From the NCBI GenBank assembly GCA_964498075.1, contig CAZCGA010000036.1, positions 1 through 49,948 on the forward strand: a stretch of DNA of 49,948 nt, given 5' to 3'. The stretch's first letter is position 1, and every line of letters begins with the position of its first letter. Positions 1-7,864 of the stretch are shown here, piece by piece. The notes beneath the pieces were generated by a model, which saw nothing but the letters and a program-made list of their open reading frames with translations, had not been told where the DNA came from and did no database searches. The translations under genes were made by a program, and so were the position numbers. Source of the DNA: CAZCGA01 sp964498075. GTDB taxonomy: Bacteria; Desulfobacterota; Binatia; HRBIN30.

Positions 1-731
1 TCGCTTCCACCTCGACCAAGCGCAGGATCGCCGCTCGAGAGAAGCCCGGGTAGTTGAAACCGTTCACGTACGGCCCGTCGAGCCCCGGACCCGATGTCGG
101 GTAGAACTTGGACCATCCGGTATGGGCGACGATGAACGACCGATCCGTGATCTGATCGGCGATCGCGTCGATGTCCGCGGCAGTCACGACGCAGTCGGTG
201 GCGTCGCCGAAGTTGGTCACCTCGACACGACCGGGGAGACCATTGTTCTTCTTGAGTTCCGCCTCAACCCGCGCGCTGATGTCGATGACGACCACCGGGC
301 CCGACAGGTCTTCAACCGTGAGATTCGGCGAGTCCCCTGTGATCCGGGTTGGGAACCTCCGGGCGATCCAGAACGAAGTGGGCACCAGCGTCGATGCTCG
401 TGCCGATGTTCTCCGCGAGCACCGTCGTGTTCAGCTTGAACACACCGTCTCCCGTCCGGAGGTCGGGATTTTCGATCAGCACCATTTGATCCGAGAACGC
501 GCTGACCGGCCGACTCGCGCCGACGGGTTGCGTCAGATCGGCCGCAAACCGTTTGTCCGTAGCAGTGCTCGCGATCGGGCGAAACGTCGTCAGCTTGTGG
601 CTCAGGTCGATGACGTGGAGCGGGACCTGTCCGCGCTGGAACTCCGCGCAGCGGTGTCGACCCCCGGTCGTGCAGGCCGTCGTTGCAGCTGCGAGTAGTG
701 CGAGGGAACCGACAACAACCAACCGTACCAT
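1..731 (-). CDS. cyclase-family (kynurenine-formamidase-like) lipoprotein, frameshifted and cut by the window edge
   Basis: The gene starts at ATG 731, behind AGGAGG on the minus strand. It opens with a lipoprotein signal peptide whose lipobox ends TTAC, with Cys20 as the lipidation site. The N-terminal half (731 to about 340) holds the family opening IDLSHKLT and the stretch ENIGTSIDAGAHF. That frame stops at 312, but another minus frame continues the family without a stop from about 340 to base 1: NLTVEDLSGPVVVIDIS, then FIVAHTGWSKFY, then NYPGFSRAAI. A single indel near 335-370 therefore splits one gene. The usual metal motif HxGTHxDxPxH reads NIGTSIDAGAH here, so two metal-binding histidines are replaced by Asn and Ser. 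The family hydrolyses amides or cyclic substrates; the substrate here is unknown. A sequencing error or a true pseudogene would both fit. Confidence 0.75.
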
Positions 732-763
732 GGTCTCCTCCTATTCTCCGTCGCGCCCGTGCA

Positions 764-840
764 GCGTATCTCGTATCTCGTTCCTCGTATCTCGCAGCTC
801 GAGTATCCACGAGATACGCTTCACGAACGACGAGATACGC
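764..840. repeat. intergenic palindrome built from CGTATCTCG / CGAGATACG units
   Basis: Between the stop of the acyl-CoA-dehydrogenase-like gene and the start of the cyclase-family gene, the left side carries three copies of a TATCTCG motif. The right side carries two copies of its reverse complement; GCGTATCTCG near 764 pairs with CGAGATACGC at 831-840. The stretch can fold into alternative stems. It looks like an intergenic repeat element, and a role in transcript processing is only possible. Confidence 0.6.
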
Positions 841-843
841 TCC

Positions 844-2076
844 CTAGACCCTCAGTACGAAGTAGCCCGGCGGCAGCCCGAACATCATCTTGCCGACGTC
901 TTCGTAGCGCGCGTACGATTTGCTGGCGTGCAGCGCCAATACGTGGATGTCGCGATGGTGGCGTTCGATGCCGTGCTCGATCCGAATCGCCGTCGTCCCG
1001 GCGGCTTCGCAGACGAGATCGACGGCCTGGGCGCAGGCCTCTGCGGCGAAGCACGCCGCGAGTTGGCAGCGCATCTTCGTGGCTTCGGAGAGCCGACGAT
1101 CGCGCTCGGCATCGCAGTAGGCCTCCGAGATCGCCGCGTGCAGCGAATCCCGGCTCGCGTTTAGAAGGCCGCGCGCTCTCCCCGCGTGGTGTTGCGCCAT
1201 CTCGCGGTCGCGCAGTGCGATGCGGCTGTAGCCCGGCGTCTTGCGGGCGGCGAGGTCGACGAGCTTGTCGATCGCCGCTCCCGCAATGCCGAGCGATACC
1301 GTCGCCTCGCTGTGGATGGCCGGCCACGGCATCGTCGCGTAGAGCGGCCCCGAGAAGGCGGGCGCCGGATCCTTGGGCGCGTCGAGGTGGGCGACGCGAT
1401 GATCGGGCACGAAGACATCGTCGACGCTGACATCAGCGCTGAAGGTGGCGCGCATGCCGACGGTATGCCAGGTATCGATGAGATCGACCTCGTCCCGGGG
1501 GATGAAGACGCCAATGCTCGGTGGGTCCTCTCGCGTGGGGTCGAACTTGCTCGACGCGTCGTCCACCTCCACGATTGGTACGAAGAACCAGTGGGCCCGG
1601 TGGCACCCACTCGCGAAGGCCGTGCGTGCGGTCACGCGCCAGCCCCCGTTGACGCGTACTGAGGGCCCGGGCGGGAACAATGCTCCGGCGAAGATCGTGT
1701 CGGGTCCCCTCTCGAAGACCTCCTCGCCGCCCTCCTTTGGAAGCCAGCTAGCAAAGCTGGAGGCCGCGGAGCTGATCTGCAGGTTCCAAGCCGCCGCGCT
1801 GTCGATGCGGGCCAGCGCTTCCCAGATCCGGTACGCCTCGGTGGGGTGGAGCTCGAGGCCTCCGAAGACCTTCGGCGCCAGCGTGCGGAAGAGGCCGGCG
1901 TCGCGCATCGCGTCGTAGACTGGCGCGGCGAGCGCTCGCTGGGCTTCCGATGGCGCCGCATACTCCTCGATGATCGGTCGGATGCGATCCACCGCGTCCA
2001 GAAGCGCTGCAACCGCGGAATTCGCTGAATGCGCGGTTCCGGGCTGTCTCCCGGGAGATGAAGGCTCGTGGGTCAT
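844..2076 (-). CDS. acyl-CoA dehydrogenase-like flavoprotein (possible flavin-dependent monooxygenase)
   Basis: This 410-residue protein has the length and layout of the acyl-CoA dehydrogenase fold. The helical N-terminus includes AAPVYDAMRDAGLFRTLAPK and GGLELHPTEAYRIWEALARI. A central beta domain has FAGALFPPG and DTWHTVGMRATFSADVSVDDVFVP. The helical C-terminus includes ACAQAVDLVCEAAGTTAI. The AAWNLQISSA and GMRATFS stretches are typical of the HsaA/DszC-type monooxygenase branch, which uses reduced flavin and O2 instead of acyl-CoA. The start ATG 2076 follows GGAGGAG at good spacing. It is probably co-transcribed with the cyclase-family lipoprotein downstream, and divergent from the cyclase gene at 2157 across about 80 bp. 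The substrate cannot be told from sequence. Confidence 0.85.
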   Translation of the reverse strand: MTHEPSSPGRQPGTAHSANSAVAALLDAVDRIRPIIEEYAAPSEAQRALAAPVYDAMRDAGLFRTLAPKVFGGLELHPTEAYRIWEALARIDSAAAWNLQISSAASSFASWLPKEGGEEVFERGPDTIFAGALFPPGPSVRVNGGWRVTARTAFASGCHRAHWFFVPIVEVDDASSKFDPTREDPPSIGVFIPRDEVDLIDTWHTVGMRATFSADVSVDDVFVPDHRVAHLDAPKDPAPAFSGPLYATMPWPAIHSEATVSLGIAGAAIDKLVDLAARKTPGYSRIALRDREMAQHHAGRARGLLNASRDSLHAAISEAYCDAERDRRLSEATKMRCQLAACFAAEACAQAVDLVCEAAGTTAIRIEHGIERHHRDIHVLALHASKSYARYEDVGKMMFGLPPGYFVLRV

Positions 2077-2140
2077 GGCGACTCCTCCGCTGCCTCCCGC
2101 GAGGTTTCCTCTCCGACTGGCCGATGTGCTACACGTTCAC

Positions 2141-2148
2141 GGGAGGAG
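2141..2148 (+). promoter_or_regulatory. ribosome binding site GGGAGGAG that fixes the start of the first cyclase gene
   Basis: GGGAGGAG lies 8 nt upstream of GTG 2157. The protein made from there begins VTSGEVKHKLVAILSADAVG, the usual opening of this cyclase family. Earlier in-frame ATGs (2058, 2124) lack a comparable site, and 2058 would overlap the divergent gene. Confidence 0.7.
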
Positions 2149-2156
2149 CCTCCTCT

Positions 2157-4010
2157 GTGACATCGGGCGAGGTAAAACACAAGCTGGTTGCCATCCTTAG
2201 TGCCGACGCGGTCGGCTACAGCCGGCTGATGGGCGAGGACGAGGAGGCCACTGTTCGCACCCTCGGCGCCTGCCGGCAACGGATCGACCAACTGATCGAC
2301 ACCTTCCGCGGACGGGTCGTCGACTCGCCCGGCGACAACCTGCTCGCGGAATTCCCGAGCGCCGTGGGCTCCGTGCGCTGTGCGATCGACATCCAACGCG
2401 CGCTCGCCGAAGAAAACGTCAGCCTTCCGGCCGATCGACGCATGCTCTTTCGCATCGGCATCCACCTGGGCGACGTGATGGTCGACGGTGCGAAGATCTA
2501 CGGCGACGGCATCAATGTCGCCGCGCGCCTGGAGGGGCTGGCAGCGTCGGGCACGATCTGCGTCTCCGATCTCGTCTACCAGCAGGTGCGCCGGCGCCTC
2601 GATCTGCAGGCGACGGATCTCGGCGAAAAGCGGCTCAAGAACATCGCCGCTCCGGTCCGTGTCTATCAGATCGGGTCCGGGTCGTTCTCTTCGCAGACTC
2701 CCCTGGCGCGGGCGGCAGCGCCGGGCGCTCTCTCGCCACCCGACAAGCCGTCGCTCGCGGTTCTTCCGTTCTTCAACCTGAATGGCGATCGCACGCAGGA
2801 CTACTTCAGCGACGGTCTCACCCTCGACATCATGGCGGAGCTGGTGCGCCTTCCCGGCCTTTTTCTGATTGGCCAGCACTCGATGTTCACCTACAAGTCG
2901 AGCGGCGCGAAGCCGCGTGAGGTGGCACAGGAGCTGGGGGTACGGCACGTCCTCGAAGGCACGGTGCGGCGGGAGCAGAACCGGGTGCGCATCACGGCTC
3001 AACTCATCGACGGCGCGAGCGGCCGACATGTGTGGGCCGAGCGCTACGACCGCAGTCTGGAGGACGTATTCGCGGTGCAAGATGAGATCACCGAGCAGGT
3101 CGTGACCGCGATGGATGTCGCGCTGGTGGGAGGAGAGGGAGCGCGAACCTGTCGGCAGCATCTGCGCGATCCACACGCGTTGGCGCAGCTCTACCAGGGG
3201 TGGGAGTTCATGTATCGTTTCACCCGCGAGGATATGGCGAAGGCGCGCGGCCTCTTCGAGGACGTGATCCGGCTCGCGCCCGACTGTCCGTTCGGTTACG
3301 TCTTCGTGGCGTGGACCCACTACTTCGATGTGGAGCGACGCTGGAGCGCGGCGCCCACGGAGTCCCTGGAGCAGATGGCGGAGTTCGCCCGCCGGGCCAT
3401 CGAACTCGGAGACGTGTCCGGGTTTTCCTCCCTTATGCTCGCCCACATGCACCTGATGAAGCGCGAGCACGACACAGCGCTTGCTTTGGGTGATCAGGCC
3501 CTGAAGGAACGCCCGAGCTGTCAGGGGGCCTACACCCTGAAGGCGAACGTCTTGAACTACTGCGCGCAGCCGCAGGAAGCCATCGCCCTGGCGAAACAGG
3601 CGATCCGTCTGAGCCCGGTATCGCAAACCTGGTTCCCGGAAGTTCTCGCGAAGGCCTATTACCTGTCCGGGCGTTTCGAGGAGGCGATCACCGCCGCCAA
3701 TCAGGCGCTGGCGCTCGCACCCGATAGCGTGGATGCACGCCTCGTGCTGGCGGCCGCGCTCATCGAAACAAAGCGCCTAGACGCGGCGCAAGAGGCCGGC
3801 CGGGAGATCCTGTCGATTGATCCGGGCTTCACGCTGACGCGCTTCTCCGCCTCGCAGCCCTACCGCGACGCGGCCCCGCTGCAACGGCTGGTGAATTCCT
3901 TGCAGCAGGCGGGGTTGGCATACGGCCAAGAGGACGCGTCTGCGCGCGTCATCGAGTTGGCCCCACTGGCGGCGTCCCGGCGCCGCGTCGCGCCGCGCCC
4001 GCGGCGCTAG
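2157..4010 (+). CDS. class III nucleotide cyclase with TolB-like and TPR domains
   Basis: The protein is about 617 residues from GTG 2157. Residues ~8-185 are a class III adenylate/guanylate cyclase domain. It has the first metal Asp in LSADAVGYSRLMGEDEE, the second metal Asp in SPGDNLLAEF, and the transition-state Asn/Arg in GDGINVAARLEGLA, so it looks catalytically intact. A TolB/FlgO-like segment follows (PSLAVLPFFNL, DYFSDGLTLDIMAEL, VRHVLEGTVRR, GRHVWAERYDRSLEDVFAVQ). The C-terminal half is made of TPR repeats (e.g. GRFEEAITAANQALALAPDS). The family is common in alpha- and deltaproteobacteria and probably makes cAMP in response to an unknown signal. It is a cytosolic protein with no membrane segment. 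It stands first in a run of three cyclase genes on this strand. Confidence 0.9.
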   Translation: MTSGEVKHKLVAILSADAVGYSRLMGEDEEATVRTLGACRQRIDQLIDTFRGRVVDSPGDNLLAEFPSAVGSVRCAIDIQRALAEENVSLPADRRMLFRIGIHLGDVMVDGAKIYGDGINVAARLEGLAASGTICVSDLVYQQVRRRLDLQATDLGEKRLKNIAAPVRVYQIGSGSFSSQTPLARAAAPGALSPPDKPSLAVLPFFNLNGDRTQDYFSDGLTLDIMAELVRLPGLFLIGQHSMFTYKSSGAKPREVAQELGVRHVLEGTVRREQNRVRITAQLIDGASGRHVWAERYDRSLEDVFAVQDEITEQVVTAMDVALVGGEGARTCRQHLRDPHALAQLYQGWEFMYRFTREDMAKARGLFEDVIRLAPDCPFGYVFVAWTHYFDVERRWSAAPTESLEQMAEFARRAIELGDVSGFSSLMLAHMHLMKREHDTALALGDQALKERPSCQGAYTLKANVLNYCAQPQEAIALAKQAIRLSPVSQTWFPEVLAKAYYLSGRFEEAITAANQALALAPDSVDARLVLAAALIETKRLDAAQEAGREILSIDPGFTLTRFSASQPYRDAAPLQRLVNSLQQAGLAYGQEDASARVIELAPLAASRRRVAPRPRR

Positions 4011-4107
4011 GAGCTCTACATCGACGGCGGATACACCGCTGCCTGATGCATGACCCTGACCGGAATCCCTGGATCGACAACGACCATAGCCAGAGAGGAG
4101 GGCAGCC

Positions 4108-4233
4108 ATGGAGAAGCGACACAACCGGCGCTCACCATGGGGAGATAACGACCAGATCGGCGCCATGAATCATGTGACGCCTGAAATGCTGGTGCGGCTC
4201 TTTCAGGCTCACCGGTGCGCCCTGTGGCGGTGA
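4108..4233 (+). pseudogene. 5' remnant of a second cyclase-family (COG1878-like) gene
   Basis: An ATG with GAGAGGAGG upstream opens a 41-codon frame whose start, RSPWGDNDQIGAMNHVTP, is the usual N-terminus of cytosolic cyclase-family hydrolases. The rest of the ~300-residue protein is absent: after LFQAHRC the frame ends at TGA 4231 and no family sequence follows. The good ribosome binding site suggests it once headed a full gene. It belongs to the same broad family as the gene at 1-731. Confidence 0.65.
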
Positions 4234-4277
4234 TCTAATCCTGGCCGGCGATGTCAGGTCTCAGCCTGCGGGCCGTC

Positions 4278-4372
4278 AAAGGACCGCAAGGACGCCAGGG
4301 ACGCCAAGGACAACAAGGACGGCCACTGCTGGACAGCGTCCTTGGCGTCGTTGTTGTCCTTCTGGCCCTTTC
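4278..4372. repeat. AAGGACGCC tandem array facing an inverted copy
   Basis: The left arm (about 4280-4320) repeats 9-mers such as AAGGACGCC and AAGGACAAC. The right arm (4338-4372) carries the reverse complement in the form GTCCTTGGCGTCGTTGTTG. The arms can form a long imperfect stem around a ~17 nt loop. Together with the cyclase-family remnant this fills most of the gap at 4011-4439; I see nothing else there. It could act as a transcription barrier, but there is no T-tract. Confidence 0.65.
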
Positions 4373-4439
4373 CCAGCTAGGAGCCTGCCATGAGCAAGGC
4401 TATGAGTCGTGACCCTCCTGACGGTTTCGCGCACCAATC

Positions 4440-7400
4440 GTGAGGACAATGACGGTGACGTGCCCAGCCTGCCAGCACGAGAACGAGGCCGCCGCGCGCT
4501 TCTGCGAGGCATGCGGCAGCAAGCTCGCCCGCGTTTGCGCCGAGTGCGGGTACGACCTGAAGCCGGCGGCAAAGTTCTGTTCGAGCTGCGGGCGCGCGGT
4601 TGACACGGCGCCACCCGCCGCGGACCGGCACGCCACGCCTCGCGAGTACACACCCAAGCACCTCGCCGACAAGATCCTCCAATCGAAGTCGGCCCTCGAA
4701 GGAGAGCGCAAGCAGGTGACGGTGCTGTTCGCCGATGTGAAGGGCTCGATGGAGCTGGCGGAGCAGGTCGATCCCGAGGAGTGGCACAAGATCATGGACC
4801 GCTTCTTCCAGATCCTCAGCGACGGCGTGCATCGCTTCGAGGGGACGGTGAACCAGTACACCGGCGATGGCATCATGGCGCTCTTCGGCGCGCCGATCGC
4901 GCATGAGGACCACGCGCAGCGGGCCTGCTATGCGGCGCTGCATCTGACCACGGAGCTGCGGCGCTACGCGGACGAGCTCCGTCTCGAGCGCGGCCTCAAC
5001 TTCTCCGTCCGCATGGGCCTCAACTCCGGCGAGGTCGTCGTCGGCAAGATCGGCGACGACCTGCGCATGGACTATACGGCGCAGGGGCATACGGTCGGCC
5101 TCGCCGCGCGCATGGAACACATCGCCGAGGCGGGCAAGGCGCTGCTCACCGAGCATACGGCAAAGCTGGTCGCGGGATATTTCGCGCTCCGCGATCTCGG
5201 GGCGTCGAAGGTCCACGGCGCGAGTGAGCCGATCCACGTCCACGAGCTGGAGGGCATCGGGACGCTGCGCACCCGCCTCGATGTGTCGCGCTCACGAGGG
5301 TTCTCGCGCTTCGTCGGACGCGTCGATGAGATGCAGACAATCGAGACGGAGTTCTCGCGGGCGATCGCCGGCAATGGTCAGGTCGTCGGCGTCGTCGCCG
5401 ACGCCGGCGTTGGCAAGAGCCGGCTCTGCTACGAGTTCGCGCAGCGCTGCCGGGCGCGCGGGATTCCCGTCTACGAGGCGCACTGCGTCGCCCACGGCAA
5501 GGCAGTGCCGCTCTTGCCGGTCCTCGAGATGACGCGCGCCTACTTCGGCGTGACGGACCAGGACAGCCCGCGCGCCGCGCGCGACAAGGTGGCCGGCAGG
5601 ATGGTCCTGCTCGACGTGACCCTGACCGACGCCGTGCCGCTCATGCTCGACTTCCTCGGCGTCCCCGATCCCGAGCGGCCGGCGCTGCCGCTCGGGGCCG
5701 AAGCGCGGCAGCGCCAGCTCTTCGACACGATCCGCAGAATGATGCGGGCGCGCAGCGCGCGTGAGCCGGCCGTGATGCTGCTTGAAGACCTCCACTGGAT
5801 CGACGGCGCGAGCGAGGCTTTTGTGGAAAACTGGGTCGCGGGTGCGAGCGGCAGCCGGACCCTCGTCCTCGCCAACTTCCGCCGCGAGTACCGCGCCGGC
5901 TGGATGCAAAAGTCCCACTACCGGTCACTGCCGCTGGCGTCGCTCGGCCCAGAGGCGATCACCGAGCTCTTGAGCGATCTGCTCGGGACCGATCCGTCGC
6001 TCCAGGGTGTCGCCGCGCTCATTCGCGAGCGCACCGGCGGCAATCCGTTCTTCATCGAGGAAGTGGTCCAGTCGCTGATCGAATCCGGGAGTCTGCAGGG
6101 AACGAAGGGCGCCTACCGGCTGGTCACGCTCGTCGAGCAAGTCGTCGTTCCGCCGACCGTGCAGGCGGTGCTCGCCGCCCGGATCGACCGGCTGCTCGAG
6201 CACGAGAAGCGCGCGCTGCAGGCGGCCGCGGTGATCGGCAAGACGTTTCCGGAATCGATCCTCAAGGCCGTGGCCGAGCTTCCGGAGCCGGAGCTGGTCG
6301 AAGCGATGCGTTCACTCCAGTCCGCCGAGTTCGTCTATGAGGAAGCGCTGTATCCGGAGATCGAATACGCGTTCAAACACCCGCTCACCCAGGAAGTCGC
6401 CTACGGCGCCCAGCTCGCCGACCGAAGGGCGCGGCTGCACGCCGCGGTCGCGCGCACGATCGAGCGGCTGAATCCGGCCAAGCTCGACGAGCGCGCGGCG
6501 CTCCTCGCGCATCACTGGGAATGCGCGGGAGATGTCCCGCAGGCCGCACGCTGGCATCAGCGCGCCGCCGAGTGGACCGGGCTCAACAATCTCGACGCAG
6601 CGCTGCGTCACTGGCGGAAGGTTCAATCGCTCACCGAGGCGATGCCCGAATCGCCGGGAATGCTCAGCCAGAGTGCGGCGGCATGCGCGCAGATCCTCTG
6701 GTACGAGGCCCGCCGGGGAGTAGCGGAGGAAGAAGCGACCGCGCTGTTCGCGAAAGGGAAGGCGCTCGCCGAGCGCAGCGGGAATCCAGGGGCCCAGGCG
6801 CTCATGTTGAACGCCTATGGCATCTACAAGCTCTATTCGGGCTCGGCGGATGACGCCCTGGCGACCCTGTCCGAAGCCGCCACGCAAGCCGACCAGACTG
6901 AAGATCGTGGGTTGAAGACCGTGGTGCGCTTCAGCTTGACTGTCGCCAGCGTGTTCAGTGGAGCACTGAGCAGAGCCCTGAAACACGCCGACGATGGGTT
7001 GGCCTTCAGTCGCGACAGCCCGACTCTCGGCGCGGAACTCATCGGGTTCAGCCCGCACTTGCTACAGCTCGCGTTCAAGGGTTGGGCGTTGATCTACGCC
7101 GGACAGCCGCATGATGGTGCCACCTGCCTCCAGCGGGCGATCGACCTCGCTTACCAACAGCACGACCTGACGCCGCTCCTCGGTTCCCACGGTTACTTCG
7201 TGACCTTTGCGGAGGTGACCGGTGACACGCAGATGTCGCTCGAGCATGGGCGGAAGTCTGTTGATGCCGCGGAAAAGACCGGGAACCCTCTTGCCCGAGT
7301 CTCCGCGTATTCCGCGCTCGGGCTTGCGTATCTTCTCGACGGCGAGTGGAAGGAAGCTGTCTCGGCGCTCGATAACGCGCTCACAATTACGCGCGAGCGC

Positions 7401-7844
7401 CACACCGCTCTCTGTTGGGAAGCGGGGATACTGGCGCGGCTCGCCTGGGCTTACCTCAGTCTCGGCGATTACGAGCAAAGCCGGCAAGCGGCCGAAGAGG
7501 CGCTCACCGTGGCGCGGCGCTGCGGCACTCGGCTCTGGGAACATCATGCGCAGTTGATTCGCGCCAGAGTTCTGATGCAGACCGAAGGCGCAGGAGCAGC
7601 CGGAGTCATTGAGGCGACACTCTCGGCAGCGCAGGCGTCGATCGAGGCGACCGGCGCCAAGAGCTACGCGCCGTTCGTCCACGTCGAGCGCGCCGAGCTC
7701 GCCCGATTGCTCGGCGACGAAGCAGCCTGGCGGCGCGAGATCGGCGAGGCGCAGCGCCTCTTCACTGAGATGGGCGCCACGGTGCATGCCGAGCGGCTGG
7801 CGAAGGAGCTAGGGCGTCAGGGGGTAACGCTGTTAGGGTGTTAG
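4440..7844 (+). CDS. zinc-ribbon / nucleotide cyclase / AAA ATPase / TPR protein
   Basis: This 1134-residue protein starts at GTG 4440 (or ATG 4449). Two zinc ribbons lie in residues ~8-55 (CPACQHENEAAARFCEACG and CAECGYDLKPAAKFCSSCG). A class III cyclase domain spans ~93-265, with metal Asp residues in LFADVKGSMELAEQ and YTGDGIMALFG. The transition-state Asn is replaced by Gly in GHTVGLAARMEHIA, so activity may be altered or lost. A COG3899-type ATPase follows, with Walker A DAGVGKSRL (Lys326) and Walker B AVMLLEDLHWID. TPR-like helices fill ~700-1130. Such proteins are large cytosolic signalling ATPases related to LuxR/MalT-type regulators, but there is no DNA-binding domain here. Its stop lies 20 nt before the ATG of the giant gene, so the two are probably co-transcribed. 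Confidence 0.9.
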   Translation: MRTMTVTCPACQHENEAAARFCEACGSKLARVCAECGYDLKPAAKFCSSCGRAVDTAPPAADRHATPREYTPKHLADKILQSKSALEGERKQVTVLFADVKGSMELAEQVDPEEWHKIMDRFFQILSDGVHRFEGTVNQYTGDGIMALFGAPIAHEDHAQRACYAALHLTTELRRYADELRLERGLNFSVRMGLNSGEVVVGKIGDDLRMDYTAQGHTVGLAARMEHIAEAGKALLTEHTAKLVAGYFALRDLGASKVHGASEPIHVHELEGIGTLRTRLDVSRSRGFSRFVGRVDEMQTIETEFSRAIAGNGQVVGVVADAGVGKSRLCYEFAQRCRARGIPVYEAHCVAHGKAVPLLPVLEMTRAYFGVTDQDSPRAARDKVAGRMVLLDVTLTDAVPLMLDFLGVPDPERPALPLGAEARQRQLFDTIRRMMRARSAREPAVMLLEDLHWIDGASEAFVENWVAGASGSRTLVLANFRREYRAGWMQKSHYRSLPLASLGPEAITELLSDLLGTDPSLQGVAALIRERTGGNPFFIEEVVQSLIESGSLQGTKGAYRLVTLVEQVVVPPTVQAVLAARIDRLLEHEKRALQAAAVIGKTFPESILKAVAELPEPELVEAMRSLQSAEFVYEEALYPEIEYAFKHPLTQEVAYGAQLADRRARLHAAVARTIERLNPAKLDERAALLAHHWECAGDVPQAARWHQRAAEWTGLNNLDAALRHWRKVQSLTEAMPESPGMLSQSAAACAQILWYEARRGVAEEEATALFAKGKALAERSGNPGAQALMLNAYGIYKLYSGSADDALATLSEAATQADQTEDRGLKTVVRFSLTVASVFSGALSRALKHADDGLAFSRDSPTLGAELIGFSPHLLQLAFKGWALIYAGQPHDGATCLQRAIDLAYQQHDLTPLLGSHGYFVTFAEVTGDTQMSLEHGRKSVDAAEKTGNPLARVSAYSALGLAYLLDGEWKEAVSALDNALTITRERHTALCWEAGILARLAWAYLSLGDYEQSRQAAEEALTVARRCGTRLWEHHAQLIRARVLMQTEGAGAAGVIEATLSAAQASIEATGAKSYAPFVHVERAELARLLGDEAAWRREIGEAQRLFTEMGATVHAERLAKELGRQGVTLLGC

Positions 7845-7864
7845 GGAACGCGGGGCGAGAGGAA

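Noticed and set aside
2073..3626. 517-codon minus-strand frame opposite the first cyclase
   Set aside because: It is a shadow of a gene with clear cyclase, TolB-like and TPR motifs on the plus strand.
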